Both the position numbers and the translations under genes were made by a program. This document shows positions 40,739 through 50,579 of a DNA stretch of 64,000 nt, piece by piece; the first letter of the stretch is position 1, and each line of letters begins with the position of its first letter. Source of the DNA: Alphaproteobacteria bacterium (GTDB lineage Bacteria; Pseudomonadota; Alphaproteobacteria; RF32; CAG-239). Under the pieces are notes generated by a model. The model ran no database searches. It was not told the origin of the DNA and saw only the letters and a program-made list of their open reading frames with translations. The DNA is taken from assembly GCA_015062235.1 (NCBI GenBank), contig SUUZ01000003.1, positions 30,736-94,735 on the forward strand, read 5' to 3'.

Positions 40739-41500
40739 TTACAATACTATTACAGATAGCTCCGTAGCAAAATCCTTAGGTTTTTCAATAATTCCTTGAT
40801 GAGTAAAACGCCTAAAACTAAAATATTCTTTTTCTAAAGCATATGTATCATGATTTGACACTTTAATATTATTAATTCCTTCTTCACATATTCTATCTAC
40901 ACAAAAACTTTGCAAATCAAATAGATAGAATCCCTCTTTATTACCATTCTTAAAATATTTTACAAAGACACCATCTTCTTCAACAAACTGTTTATAAAAA
41001 GAAGCATCAACTTCATATGATTTTTGCGCAATACACGGTCCCACTCCTACAGCTATATTCTCCACTCTTGCCCCTTTTTCCAGCATTAGTTTAACAACAT
41101 TAGCTATAATACCTTTATATGCACCTCTCCATCCTGCGTGAGCCGCACCAATCACACCAGCAATCCTATCTTCAAATAAAATAGGAACACAATCTGCTGT
41201 CCGAATACAAAGTCCTATATTACTTTTATTTGTAACAACACCATCTGCCTCTATTTCATCACGACTAGCTTTTTGTACATACACAGCCTTATCACTAACA
41301 CCCTGACTAAGAAGCAATAAATCTTCCTTTTTCAATCCTATTATCGATGCTGCAATATCAAGATTCTTATTTAAATTATTAACACTATCACAACTTCTTG
41401 TATTAACATTTAGAGATGCATATTTTCCCTCTGACACACCACCATTTCTACCAAAAAAACAGTGCTTATCTTTCGCCAAATTGCTTGCCTGCCAAGTCAT
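40739..41500 (-). CDS. pgeF: PgeF/YfiH laccase-domain protein (peptidoglycan editing factor)
   Basis: 253 residues of the DUF152 family: GVSEGKYASLNVN, TADCVPILF, the metal-binding HAGWRGAYKGI, and GVGPCIAQKSYEVD. Members hydrolyse misincorporated L-Ser from UDP-MurNAc precursors and also show purine-nucleoside phosphorylase/adenosine deaminase-like activity. Either role would fit next to an amidase gene and a phosphopentomutase gene. Its ATG overlaps the deoB stop by four bases. Confidence 0.93.
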   Translation of the reverse strand: MTWQASNLAKDKHCFFGRNGGVSEGKYASLNVNTRSCDSVNNLNKNLDIAASIIGLKKEDLLLLSQGVSDKAVYVQKASRDEIEADGVVTNKSNIGLCIRTADCVPILFEDRIAGVIGAAHAGWRGAYKGIIANVVKLMLEKGARVENIAVGVGPCIAQKSYEVDASFYKQFVEEDGVFVKYFKNGNKEGFYLFDLQSFCVDRICEEGINNIKVSNHDTYALEKEYFSFRRFTHQGIIEKPKDFATELSVIVL

Positions 41501-42696
41501 TTACTTCCCTTTAAAAAAGACACGCCATTATCTAGCTTTACACCGAAAATATCTGCAACTGTTTGTCCAATATCTGCAAAGGTATCTCTTTGTCCAATAT
41601 CTTCAGCTATAACATTTCTACCAAACATTAAAACAGGTATTTGCTCTCTTGTATGATCGCTACCATCTGCTGTAGGATCATTACCATGATCTGCAACTAT
41701 AAAAGCTATATCATCATTTTTCATAATTTTTTCAATTTCAGGTAATCGTTTATCAAAATATTCTAAAGCTTCTGCATAACCTTTTAAATTACGTCTATGT
41801 CCATAAAGCATATCAAAATCAACAAAATTAGTAAAAATCAAGCTATTATCTGGAGCTTTTTTACCAACACTTAAAGTTTTATCCCAAAGCTCCTCCAAAC
41901 CAGAAGCTAATATTTTCTCAGTAACACCACAATTAGCATAAATATCACTTACTTTGCCTATTGCAAAAACACTTCTGCCACTATTTTTAACTATATCAAG
42001 CAATGTTGGCTTTGGTGGAACAACAGAATAATCATGACGATTTTTAGTTCTAGTAAAATCCCCCTTCTTCTCACCAACAAATGGTCTTGCAATAATGCGT
42101 CCTATTTTATATGGTTTGACTTCTTCAAATGCTACCTCACATAGATCGTAAAGACGCTGTAATCCAAAATATTTCTCATGTGCAGCTATTTGAAAACAAC
42201 TATCAGCTGAAGTATAACAAATCGGTTTACCAGTCCTAATATGTTCCTCTCCTAATTCTTCAATAATTTCCGTTCCAGATGCCGCTTTATTACCCAATAT
42301 ACCACTTATTCCTGTTTTTTTACAAATATTATCCACCAACTCTTCGGGAAAAGATGGATAATCAGGCTTAAAATATCCCCATGGAGTTTTTACAGGAACC
42401 CCTGCTAATTCCCAATGCCCTGATGATGTATCTTTAGCTAAACTAACTTCTAAACAATGCCCATACTTTGATGGCATTGTAACCATTGCCCCTTCTCTAG
42501 ATAAACTACGACTAGAAGCAGTAGCTCCATTAGCCGCGCTAACCAACCCCAAACTAACTAAATTGGGTATTCTTAAATTAGGATAACTATCCACAATATG
42601 CCCAAAAGTATCTGCCCCTGCATCACCAAATTTACTAGCATCTGGAGCCCCTCCAATTCCAAATGAATCCATCATCAAGATAAACACTCTAGGCAT
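41497..42696 (-). CDS. deoB: phosphopentomutase
   Basis: Interconverts (deoxy)ribose-1-phosphate and -5-phosphate, joining the phosphorylases to deoC. Alkaline-phosphatase-superfamily metal residues are visible: FILMMDSFGIGGAPD, GADTFGHIVD, SSGHWELAG, and IVADHGNDPTADGSDHTREQ near the end. About 399 residues from the ATG at 42696, which has GGAG nine bases upstream; a GTG/ATG extension to 42711 is unlikely. The rest of the pathway (cdd, punA, deoC, deoA) is 5 kb away on the opposite strand. Confidence 0.96.
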   Translation of the reverse strand: MPRVFILMMDSFGIGGAPDASKFGDAGADTFGHIVDSYPNLRIPNLVSLGLVSAANGATASSRSLSREGAMVTMPSKYGHCLEVSLAKDTSSGHWELAGVPVKTPWGYFKPDYPSFPEELVDNICKKTGISGILGNKAASGTEIIEELGEEHIRTGKPICYTSADSCFQIAAHEKYFGLQRLYDLCEVAFEEVKPYKIGRIIARPFVGEKKGDFTRTKNRHDYSVVPPKPTLLDIVKNSGRSVFAIGKVSDIYANCGVTEKILASGLEELWDKTLSVGKKAPDNSLIFTNFVDFDMLYGHRRNLKGYAEALEYFDKRLPEIEKIMKNDDIAFIVADHGNDPTADGSDHTREQIPVLMFGRNVIAEDIGQRDTFADIGQTVADIFGVKLDNGVSFLKGSK

Positions 42697-42713
42697 TAGC
42701 ACTTTCTCCAATC

Positions 42714-44138
42714 TTACTTTATATAAACAGTATGCAACATATTTGTCCTCCCTTTAACATTCAAAGGAAAACCTGCCGTAATAATAATATGATCACCTGA
42801 TTTAGCTAGACCAGCTTCTTTAACATGTTTAACAGCACAATCCTCAACATTAGAAAACTTCTTAAAACTTTCTTTATTAATATTAGATTTAACACCCCAA
42901 ACTAAACTCATCTGTCTAGCCACTTTAATATCTGGAGATAATGATAGAATAGGCAGTGATGGACGTTCTCTAGCTGTTAAAAAAGTCGTAAAACCAGAAG
43001 ATGAATAGCTAACAATTGCTTTTACATTTTTTAAAATACCTGACAACTCCGAAGCTGCAAAAGTTATCGCATCTGCTTCTTCTGCCATACAAGGATATCT
43101 TCTTGAACTATTCATTAACTCAAAAAATAGAGGATCATTTTCTACCTGACAAATAATATTATGCATCATCTTTACAGCTTCTTCAGGATATTTACCTGCT
43201 GCTGTTTCTGCTGATAACATAACTGTGTCTGCCCCATCATAAACAGCTGTTGCTACATCTGAAACCTCTGCTCTCGTTGGGGTTGGATTAACAATCATTG
43301 ACTCTAACATCTGTGTTGCTACAATAACTGGCTTTGCATGTAACCTACAGTTTTTAACTATTTTCTTTTGCATAACAGGTACCGTTGGCAAAGGACACTC
43401 AACACCTAAATCCCCTCGTGCCACCATAATGGCATCCGCTTCTTTGACAATCTCGTCTAAATCATCAATTGCGCTAGGTTTTTCCAATTTTGCAATAATT
43501 CTAGCTTTACCATCAATAAGTTTTTTTGCCCTTCTTATATCATCAGCCTTCTGCACAAAGGACAAGCCTATCCAATCAACATCATTTTTCAGAGCAAATT
43601 TCAAATCTTCTTCATCTTTTGGCGTAATAGCAGATATTTTAAGAGTTGTATTCGGCAAATTTACCCCTTTATGACTAGAAATATAACCACCAACTTCAAC
43701 CGTAGTTTCAGCAAAATCTTTACCACATTTTAAAACCCTCAAAACTATATATCCATCATTTACCAACAACTTATCACCGACTTTAAGTGCTGCAAAAATC
43801 TCTTTATGAGGCAAACAAACTCTCGCCTTATCTCCCAAATCTTTCTTTAAATCTAAAATAAATTTTTGCCCTTCATCAAGCCATACTTTATCTTCTCTAA
43901 AATCTCCAACCCTTAATTTGGGTCCTTGCAAATCAGCCAAAATAGCAATAAATCTTCCTTTTTCTTTCTCTAACGCACGAATAATTTTAATACGCTCCTT
44001 ATGCTCTGCGTGTGAACCATGACTAAAATTAATTCTAAAGGCATCTACACCAGCATCCACCAATCGAGCTATCTGCTCTTTTGTTGCTGAAGAAGGCCCT
44101 ATTGTGGCCAAAATTTTGGTATGTGTATCAATAGGCAT
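42714..44138 (-). CDS. pyk: pyruvate kinase
   Basis: Last step of glycolysis, PEP plus ADP to pyruvate plus ATP. 474 residues: N-terminal TKILATIGPSSATKEQIARL and FRINFSHGSHAEH, PKLRVGDF, the K+/Mg2+ site region IIAKLEKPSAIDDLDEI, IMVARGDLGVE, and VIVATQMLESMI. The C-terminal effector domain (ARQMSLVWGVKSNI; IITAGFPLNVKGRTN) is complete. First gene of the pyk-deoB-pgeF-djlA-amidase run; 17 bases separate it from deoB. Confidence 0.97.
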   Translation of the reverse strand: MPIDTHTKILATIGPSSATKEQIARLVDAGVDAFRINFSHGSHAEHKERIKIIRALEKEKGRFIAILADLQGPKLRVGDFREDKVWLDEGQKFILDLKKDLGDKARVCLPHKEIFAALKVGDKLLVNDGYIVLRVLKCGKDFAETTVEVGGYISSHKGVNLPNTTLKISAITPKDEEDLKFALKNDVDWIGLSFVQKADDIRRAKKLIDGKARIIAKLEKPSAIDDLDEIVKEADAIMVARGDLGVECPLPTVPVMQKKIVKNCRLHAKPVIVATQMLESMIVNPTPTRAEVSDVATAVYDGADTVMLSAETAAGKYPEEAVKMMHNIICQVENDPLFFELMNSSRRYPCMAEEADAITFAASELSGILKNVKAIVSYSSSGFTTFLTARERPSLPILSLSPDIKVARQMSLVWGVKSNINKESFKKFSNVEDCAVKHVKEAGLAKSGDHIIITAGFPLNVKGRTNMLHTVYIK

Positions 44139-44276
44139 AAGATAAAATCCTTTCTAAAACTTTTGCTCAATATCATAAACAAAATAAGTTAATAAGGTGT
44201 TATTTTTATACTTGTAAATAACAATTTAATTTGCTAATTTCTACAAAAATATCATTTTATAACCAAGGAGATTTAA

Positions 44277-44531
44277 ATGACCGAACAAACAACTGAAACA
44301 GGAGGCATTGCCGCCGACCGCCTACGTTCACTTATTGAAAGAATTGAACGCCTAGAGGAAGAAAAAAAAGCAATATCTTCTGATATAAGGGATATATTTG
44401 CAGAAGCAAAATCAGCTGGATTCGATGTTAAGATTATGCGTGCAGTAATTAAACTCCGTAAAATGAACGCTGCGGATCGTGATGAACAAGAATTCTTACT
44501 TGATACATACAAAAAAGCTCTCGATATTTAA
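44277..44531 (+). CDS. gapR: GapR/DUF2312 family nucleoid-associated protein
   Basis: 84 residues: a long N-terminal helix (GIAADRLRSLIERIERLEEE) and the conserved AEAKSAGFDVKIMRAVIKLR and DRDEQEFLLDTYKKAL. In Caulobacter, GapR binds overtwisted AT-rich DNA ahead of forks and polymerases. The family is nearly confined to Alphaproteobacteria, making this a useful taxonomic marker. An AAGGAG site lies six bases before the ATG. Monocistronic with a clear terminator. Confidence 0.95.
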   Translation: MTEQTTETGGIAADRLRSLIERIERLEEEKKAISSDIRDIFAEAKSAGFDVKIMRAVIKLRKMNAADRDEQEFLLDTYKKALDI

Positions 44532-44537
44532 GCCCTC

Positions 44538-44568
44538 ATCCCCTACATTACATCGGTAGGGGATTTTT
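44538..44568 (+). terminator. terminator of gapR
   Basis: Stem atcccctac / gtaggggat, nine-base loop, followed by ttttat, seven bases after the stop. Confidence 0.9.
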
Positions 44569-44659
44569 ATACATACCTATTTATTATTCTGACACCTTGA
44601 TTTATGTATCTTTATAAATATAATATTAACCAACAATAATTTTTAATAAGAGTTTATTT

Positions 44660-45766
44660 GTGGGATTACATTATACAAAAAATAAACAACAACTAATCAT
44701 AACCCTTGATGGTGTCATCAAAAGGTATGATGATCAACGCCAAATCAAAACATTATTAGATATAGCCCAACAAATAAATGAAATAAAGTTTTCTACAACC
44801 TCACATCTTTTTTGGGATTCTAGTCTTGCAGCTGTATTATATAAAATACTTACCATCGCCCAAAAGAATAATTCTATTATACAATGGGATGGCCTTCCAA
44901 AAAACTTAGCTCAATTTTTAAAACTATCAATTGAAATTGATCGAAAACCAGAGCGTACATCTCAAAAAAAATTTAATTTTTTAGAAAATTTAGGTAATAA
45001 AGGCCTCTTAATTTATAGCACTTTAAAAAACACCATTTTTTTTATAAAACAAATTATCTTCTCTTTAGGAAGATATTTTTCTGGCAAAGCTGTAATGCGG
45101 AAAATCGATTTAGAATTTGCTCTAGAAGATAGTGGATACAAAGCTGTTGGAATTATAAGTTTAGTAAGCTTTATGGTTGGCCTAATTTTGGCCTTTGTCG
45201 GTGCAATTCAACTAAAAACTTTTGGAGCTCAAATATATATAGCATCACTTGTAACTATTGGCATGATAAGAATTATGGGTGCAATAATGACTGGAATAAT
45301 AATGGCTGGTCGAACAGGCGCTTCTTATGCTGCAACCATTGGCACTATGCAAGTAAATGAAGAAATTGATGCGTTAAAAACTTTTGGCTTTGAAGTTAGC
45401 GACTTTCTCATTCTTCCACGTTTTTTGAGCTTAGTCGTCTCCATGCCCTTTTTAACGATACTTTCCGATATAATGGGAATAATTGGCGGTGCTTTTGTTG
45501 GAATAATAATGCTTGACATTTCCATTGCTCAATATTGGCAGTATTCTATAGATGCCTTTGGTTTGACTAACTTTTTAGTAGGATTATTTCACAGCTTTAT
45601 CTATGGAATAATAATTGCTTGTTGTGGTTGCTACTATGGAATAAATTGTGGACGCAACGCCGATAGCGTAGGTCTAGCAACCACCAAAGCTGTTGTATCA
45701 TCAATTGTAATAATGATTGTTGCTACAGGATTTTTAACTTTGATTTTTCAGGTGATCGGCCTATGA
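44660..45766 (+). CDS. mlaE: MlaE-family lipid ABC transporter permease with N-terminal STAS-like domain
   Basis: 368 residues starting with GTG. About 100 N-terminal residues form a STAS/MlaB-like domain (LIITLDGVIKRYDDQRQI; FWDSSLAAVLYK), fused to the permease (GYKAVGIISLVSFMVGLILAF; MAGRTGASYAATIGTMQVNEEIDALKTFG; the conserved ELDAL-like EEIDAL). Such fusions are common where mlaB is missing. It moves phospholipids across the inner membrane with MlaF, MlaD and a lipoprotein. The stop overlaps the mlaF ATG by four bases. Confidence 0.95.
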   Translation: MGLHYTKNKQQLIITLDGVIKRYDDQRQIKTLLDIAQQINEIKFSTTSHLFWDSSLAAVLYKILTIAQKNNSIIQWDGLPKNLAQFLKLSIEIDRKPERTSQKKFNFLENLGNKGLLIYSTLKNTIFFIKQIIFSLGRYFSGKAVMRKIDLEFALEDSGYKAVGIISLVSFMVGLILAFVGAIQLKTFGAQIYIASLVTIGMIRIMGAIMTGIIMAGRTGASYAATIGTMQVNEEIDALKTFGFEVSDFLILPRFLSLVVSMPFLTILSDIMGIIGGAFVGIIMLDISIAQYWQYSIDAFGLTNFLVGLFHSFIYGIIIACCGCYYGINCGRNADSVGLATTKAVVSSIVIMIVATGFLTLIFQVIGL

Positions 45767-46518
45767 TAAAGGACAATACAAAAATCAAAGGTGTTAATAT
45801 AACCATTGCTTATGGTAACAACGTCCTTATGCATAATCTAAACTTTGAAATCAAAAAAAACGATATTTTTATAATAATGGGTGGTTCTGGATGTGGCAAA
45901 AGTAGCCTTATGCGTATTATGACAGGATTAAAAGAACCAACTAAGGGAAAAATTTTTATTAATAATACTGATTTTTATGCCACAACAGAAGAAAACCGCA
46001 AATTAATTATGCAAAATTGTGGTATTTTATATCAAAGTGGCGCTTTATTTAGCTCTATGACACTAGCTGAAAATATTGCTTTACCTTTGCAACAATATAC
46101 CGATTACTCTGATAATATGATAAAGGACCTTGTCGCATTAAAATTAGCTCTAGTTGGTCTAAAAGGATACGAAGATTTCTATCCATCAGAAATAAGCGGT
46201 GGAATGAAAAAACGCGCAGGATTAGCTCGCGCCTTGGCTCTTGATCCAGAAATTCTATACTTTGACGAACCTTCTGCGGGACTTGATCCTGTAAGTTCAA
46301 AACTATTAGATGACCTTATTATAGATATAAATCAAAATTTAGGAACAACTATCGTTGTAATTACCCATGAATTAAGTTCTATTTTTGCAATTGGTAATAA
46401 CTCTATTTTCTTAGATGTTGACATTAAAGGAATTTCTGCCCAAGGAAATCCTTACCAACTTTTAAAAAATCCCCCCAACCAAAATGTTCTTAAATTCTTA
46501 ACTGGAGGTAAAAAATAA
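45763..46518 (+). CDS. mlaF: MlaF-type ABC transporter ATPase
   Basis: 251 residues, energises the MlaE permease. Walker A GGSGCGKS (40-47), Q-loop LYQSGALFSSMTL, signature SGGMKKRAGLARALA, Walker B EILYFDEPSAGLDP, and H-loop VVITHELSS. The SGGMKKR form of the signature motif is typical of the MlaF/TTG2A subgroup. It overlaps mlaE upstream (four bases) and mlaD downstream (one base, TAATG). Confidence 0.96.
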   Translation: MIKDNTKIKGVNITIAYGNNVLMHNLNFEIKKNDIFIIMGGSGCGKSSLMRIMTGLKEPTKGKIFINNTDFYATTEENRKLIMQNCGILYQSGALFSSMTLAENIALPLQQYTDYSDNMIKDLVALKLALVGLKGYEDFYPSEISGGMKKRAGLARALALDPEILYFDEPSAGLDPVSSKLLDDLIIDINQNLGTTIVVITHELSSIFAIGNNSIFLDVDIKGISAQGNPYQLLKNPPNQNVLKFLTGGKK

Positions 46519-47273
46519 TGACAAGACAACCAAATCGTAAAATGATAGGGGCTTTTATGCTAACAGGAAGTATTATTTTACTAATAATTGTTGGTGCATT
46601 ATTACAAAATAAGTTATTTGGAAACTCTGGACGAGAAGTCGTAATGTATTTTGAAGAATCAATTAATGGATTAAATGTCGGATCTCCCGTAGTATTAAAA
46701 GGTGTAAAAATTGGTGAAGTTAACCGTATTAACATTGAAGCTGACCCCGAAAATCTCTCATTTAGCATTCCTGTTTATGCAAAAATGCACACCAAATCCT
46801 TAGATAGTACTGAAAAATACGATTCAGCTCGTGAGGTCTTGGATGCCCTTGTTCAAAAAGGTCTGCGAGCTAGACTTATATCTCAAAGCTACGTTACGGG
46901 ACAACTAATGATAGAATTAGAAATGCTACCCAACACTCCTATCAAATACCATGACAATGAAAAAACGTTAGAAATACCAACAGCTTTATCTCCTATTGGT
47001 GAATTATCCCGTGGACTACAAAAGTTACCATTAGCAGATGGTGTAAAAAATTTTACTGAATTTTTTGAAGGTTTAAATAAAGTAATGCCAGAAATAAATA
47101 AGATAGTAGCAGATATCGAAACTATTGTTCAGCGAAATAAAGGTGTATCAACAGAAATTCTAGACAATTTCAATAAGGCCACAATAAATGTAAGTAAAGC
47201 AGCAAAGTCAATGCAAAATTTCACCGACTACCTTGAACGTCATCCAGAATCTTTATTAAAAGGAAAACGATAA
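46518..47273 (+). CDS. mlaD: MlaD-like MCE-domain substrate-binding protein
   Basis: 251 residues. One N-terminal membrane helix (GAFMLTGSIILLIIVGALLQNKLF) anchors it in the inner membrane, followed by an MCE domain (VVMYFEESINGLNVGSPVVLKGVKIGEVNRI; LVQKGLRARLISQSYVTGQLMIEL) that forms the periplasmic lipid-binding hexamer. The C-terminal 90 residues are helical (FTEFFEGLNKVMPEINKIV). Its stop directly precedes the lipoprotein gene with no gap. Confidence 0.95.
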   Translation: MTRQPNRKMIGAFMLTGSIILLIIVGALLQNKLFGNSGREVVMYFEESINGLNVGSPVVLKGVKIGEVNRINIEADPENLSFSIPVYAKMHTKSLDSTEKYDSAREVLDALVQKGLRARLISQSYVTGQLMIELEMLPNTPIKYHDNEKTLEIPTALSPIGELSRGLQKLPLADGVKNFTEFFEGLNKVMPEINKIVADIETIVQRNKGVSTEILDNFNKATINVSKAAKSMQNFTDYLERHPESLLKGKR

Positions 47274-47849
47274 ATGAAAAAAATAATAACGATTTTATCT
47301 TTCTGCCTCTTAAGCGGATGTTTAGGAGGATACAGTCCTCAAAGCAAATTTTATAATTTGCAACCATTATCTTCTTCCAAAACAACTCCATTAAGCACAA
47401 AAAAACTAAGTATCGGCATCTCTCCAACCGAACTACCTGACTACATTGATAAACCACAAATTATCTCTTTTGATAAGGGAAACCCACAAATGAACATCGA
47501 TGAATTAAACCGTTGGGGCGAACCTTTAGATTCAATGATACAACGAACAATTGCATCAGATATAGCTCTATACTTACCAAACTCTATTGTTAAACCTAAA
47601 TCATCTTTACTAGAAAAATTCAATTTACTTGTAGATGTTCAAATTATTCGATTCGATATGATAAAAAATCAACAAGCTATCTTAGATGCATGGTGGTACA
47701 TTAGCACTCCTAATGGCACAATTTTAAAACGCCAACAAAGTTCTTTTAATGCTCCAATAAAAAAAGGTTACGATAGCTATGCTAATATAATGAGTGATTT
47801 ACTTGGAAAAATGAGTAAAACCATAGCGGAACAACTAATTAAATACTAA
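47274..47849 (+). CDS. ABC-type transport auxiliary lipoprotein (PqiC-like)
   Basis: 191 residues. Lipoprotein signal MKKIITILSFCLLSGCLGG (lipobox LSGC, mature Cys16). The domain (KFYNLQPL; LSIGISPTELPDYIDKPQII; LNRWGEPLDSMIQRTIASDIAL) fits the PqiC/DUF330 family, outer-membrane partners of MCE transporters. ATG follows the mlaD stop immediately, completing an mlaE-mlaF-mlaD-lipoprotein operon. Its stop overlaps the convergent pntB stop by four bases. Confidence 0.9.
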   Translation: MKKIITILSFCLLSGCLGGYSPQSKFYNLQPLSSSKTTPLSTKKLSIGISPTELPDYIDKPQIISFDKGNPQMNIDELNRWGEPLDSMIQRTIASDIALYLPNSIVKPKSSLLEKFNLLVDVQIIRFDMIKNQQAILDAWWYISTPNGTILKRQQSSFNAPIKKGYDSYANIMSDLLGKMSKTIAEQLIKY

Positions 47850-49198
47850 TTTAATTCTAGTGATTTTACTATCTTTTCGGTAACATCTTTGGCATCTCCA
47901 TATAACATTATAGTATTAGGAGCATAAAACAATGGATTTTCAACTCCAGAATATCCAACTCCTAAAGAGCGTTTAACAAAAAATATTGTTTTGGCTTTTT
48001 CAACATCTAAAACAGGCATCCCATAAAGAGGAGATTGAGGATTATTTTTTGCTTCAGGATTTGTAATATCATTTGCACCAATAACATACACAACATCTGT
48101 AGATGAAAATTCATTATTAATATCATTCATTTCAAAAACTTCACTATAATCAACATTGGCCTCAGCTAACAAAACATTCATATGTCCAGGCATTCGCCCT
48201 GCTACAGGATGAATTGCAAATTTTACCTCTACACCATATTTATTTTGCAATAAATCCGTCATTGCCTTAACAGCATACTGTGCCTGAGCAACTGCCATAC
48301 CATATCCTGGAACAATTATAATTTTAGTTGCATTTTCCATAATAAATGCAGCTTCTTCTGGTGATCCTGTTTGTGCCATTTTAACATTTTCATCTTTTAA
48401 CAAATTTGAATTTATAAAATTCCCTGTCAAAATATTAAAAAAAGAACGTTTCATAGATTTCATCATAATATAAGCCAATATAGAACCGCCCGCTCCAACA
48501 ATACTTCCAACAATAACCAACAACATAATATCCAAAGACATCCCTATACCAACCGTTGCCCAACCAGAACATGCATTTAATATAGAAATAATCACAGGCA
48601 TATCCGCACCGCCCACAGGCAACACAAGCAAAACCCCTAAAAATAATACCAAAACACCTAAAACCAAAAAGACACCAATATCTTGTGTCACAATATAGCT
48701 ACTTCCCAACACTAAAACAATCATTAATAACAACAAATTAAGAGCTTGTTGCAATGGAAAATGCACTGATTTTCCTGAAATAAATCCCTGTAATTTCACA
48801 AACGCTACCATTGAACCAGAAAAAGCTAATCCACCTATAACTAATCCTATCATATTATCAAAATAATTTTTTGAAAAATCTATAACCTCAGACAAAGCTA
48901 TACAAACAGCTGCTAAACCGCCAAATCCATTAAAAACGGCTATCATTTGTGGTAACGATGCTATTTTAACTTTCAATCCTGCATAAACACCAACTACTCC
49001 TCCAACAACAATTATGCTAATAACAACCCAAAAATTTGGCAAATTTACAGATATAAATGCTCCAACAAAAGCCATTAACATTCCTACCATTCCTAAAATA
49101 TTGCCAAAACGAGCACTACGAGGAACTGCTAATGTTCTAATTGATAAGATAATTAAAAAGCATGCTACCAAATAAAGAATATTAACAATATTTGTCAT
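47846..49198 (-). CDS. pntB: NAD(P) transhydrogenase subunit beta
   Basis: Proton-translocating transhydrogenase: couples hydride transfer from NADH to NADP+ with the proton gradient. 450 residues: about nine membrane helices (domain II), then the NADP(H)-binding domain III from about residue 275 (NATKIIIVPGYGMAVAQAQYAVK; FAIHPVAGRMPGHMNVLLAEA; VYVIGANDITNPEA; FFVKRSLGVGYSGVENPLFY). Last gene of pntAA-pntAB-pntB, sharing one base with the pntAB stop. Its stop overlaps the convergent lipoprotein gene. Confidence 0.97.
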   Translation of the reverse strand: MTNIVNILYLVACFLIILSIRTLAVPRSARFGNILGMVGMLMAFVGAFISVNLPNFWVVISIIVVGGVVGVYAGLKVKIASLPQMIAVFNGFGGLAAVCIALSEVIDFSKNYFDNMIGLVIGGLAFSGSMVAFVKLQGFISGKSVHFPLQQALNLLLLMIVLVLGSSYIVTQDIGVFLVLGVLVLFLGVLLVLPVGGADMPVIISILNACSGWATVGIGMSLDIMLLVIVGSIVGAGGSILAYIMMKSMKRSFFNILTGNFINSNLLKDENVKMAQTGSPEEAAFIMENATKIIIVPGYGMAVAQAQYAVKAMTDLLQNKYGVEVKFAIHPVAGRMPGHMNVLLAEANVDYSEVFEMNDINNEFSSTDVVYVIGANDITNPEAKNNPQSPLYGMPVLDVEKAKTIFFVKRSLGVGYSGVENPLFYAPNTIMLYGDAKDVTEKIVKSLELN

Positions 49199-49482
49199 TA
49201 CTTCTTTCCCTTAGTTTTAAACATTTCAAGCATTCGTTGCGAAATCGCAAATCCTCCAAAAATATTTATAGCAGCCAAAAAACATGCTCCATAAGCCAAA
49301 TATAAATCAACTACGTTTCTAACATCTTCAAAAGAAATTATTGCCCCTAAAATAACAATTCCTGAAATAGCATTTGATACACTCATCAATGGCGAATGCA
49401 GTGCTGGAGTTACACCCCAAATTACAAAATATCCAACAAAACATGCTAGCATAAATATTGTCAAAAAAATCCATATATCCAT
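49198..49482 (-). CDS. pntAB: NAD(P) transhydrogenase subunit alpha, membrane part
   Basis: About 94 residues with three membrane helices (IWIFLTIFMLACFVGYFVIWG; HSPLMSVSNAISGIVILGA; YGACFLAAINIFGGFAISQRML), the separately encoded C-terminal part of the alpha subunit found in Rhodospirillum and relatives. The frame reaches 49506, but AAGGA eight bases before the ATG at 49482 fixes the start (MDIWIF). It begins five bases after the pntAA stop. Confidence 0.95.
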   Translation of the reverse strand: MDIWIFLTIFMLACFVGYFVIWGVTPALHSPLMSVSNAISGIVILGAIISFEDVRNVVDLYLAYGACFLAAINIFGGFAISQRMLEMFKTKGKK

Positions 49483-49487
49483 CAATC

Positions 49488-50486
49488 TCATCCTTTTACT
49501 ATGCAAGTTTCTTTAACTAACTCATCATTAAAATCCATTTCTATATCTTTCATATATTCCAAAAAATTAGCAAAATTATTAGCCAACAGCATACTCGCCG
49601 TTGCTGGTATTTTAGCTGCCAAATTACTATTTCCATAAATTAATCTATCATAAACTTTCACAACTTTAAAATTACAAACACCCTCAACATTTCCACCAAA
49701 TCCAGCAGCCATATCAATAATAACAACTGACTGCTTTAATAATTTAATCATTTTATTTTTTATAAGTAGAGGAGCTCTTCTTCCTGCTACAAAAGCCGAT
49801 GTTATAATCACATCCATATCTTGTAAAACGTCATCAATACTACTTACAAATATTGCATTCAACGATTTAACCTGCTCTCTAACTTCTTCTCTAATATCAT
49901 ATGCATAAACTTTTGCCCCCAAACGTTTTGCTGTAGCTATAGCTTGAAGCCCCGCTACTCCCACCCCAACAATCAAAAATTTCATTGGTGCAACTACACC
50001 TGCAGAGGTTATCATCATTGGGACAATACTTCGACTAAAATTAACAGCACAAAGAACAGCTTGATAACCAGACAAATTATTTTGTGATGATAAAATATCA
50101 AAAGGCTGAGCTCTAGAAATTCTAGGCAATTTATCCAAAGCCAAACATGTTATTTTTTTCTCTTTAAAAAGCTTCAACATATCCATTGCAAATAAATTTT
50201 GAAAATTACTAATAAGTATACAACCAGACTTTACATATTGTATCATATCTTGTAGTAGTGGTTGCACACACAATAAAATATCAGCCCGTTGCAATATATC
50301 TACAAAATTTGCCTTTATATTGGCACCAGCTTCTTTGTAACTATCATCACTAATACCTGAACTCAATCCAGCAAATTGTTCAATTTCAATATCAAAACCC
50401 ATTTTTTTTAACCGCTCAACAGTTTGAGGGGTTACCGCAACTCGTGTTTCAAAACAAGCTTTTTCTTTTAAAATACCTATTATCAT
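49488..50486 (-). CDS. pntAA: NAD(P) transhydrogenase subunit alpha, NAD-binding part
   Basis: Soluble domain I that binds NAD(H). 332 residues, shorter than the roughly 370-385 usual for this subunit. Motifs: IIGILKEKACFETRVAVTPQ, ISNFQNLFAMDMLK, the Rossmann motif IVGVGVAGLQAIATAKRLGA, AYDIREEVREQV, and VIIDMAAGFGGNVEG. Deletions appear in loop regions of the first half rather than at the nucleotide site. First gene of the pnt operon, divergent from the chrA pair. Confidence 0.95.
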   Translation of the reverse strand: MIIGILKEKACFETRVAVTPQTVERLKKMGFDIEIEQFAGLSSGISDDSYKEAGANIKANFVDILQRADILLCVQPLLQDMIQYVKSGCILISNFQNLFAMDMLKLFKEKKITCLALDKLPRISRAQPFDILSSQNNLSGYQAVLCAVNFSRSIVPMMITSAGVVAPMKFLIVGVGVAGLQAIATAKRLGAKVYAYDIREEVREQVKSLNAIFVSSIDDVLQDMDVIITSAFVAGRRAPLLIKNKMIKLLKQSVVIIDMAAGFGGNVEGVCNFKVVKVYDRLIYGNSNLAAKIPATASMLLANNFANFLEYMKDIEMDFNDELVKETCIVKG

Positions 50487-50579
50487 ATTTTGTTCTAACC
50501 ATTGTTAACCTTTATACAACTAAATAGGTATATAGTCAGCATAGCCAAGATAACAAGCTTTACCTCAAGAGGTTTTATC

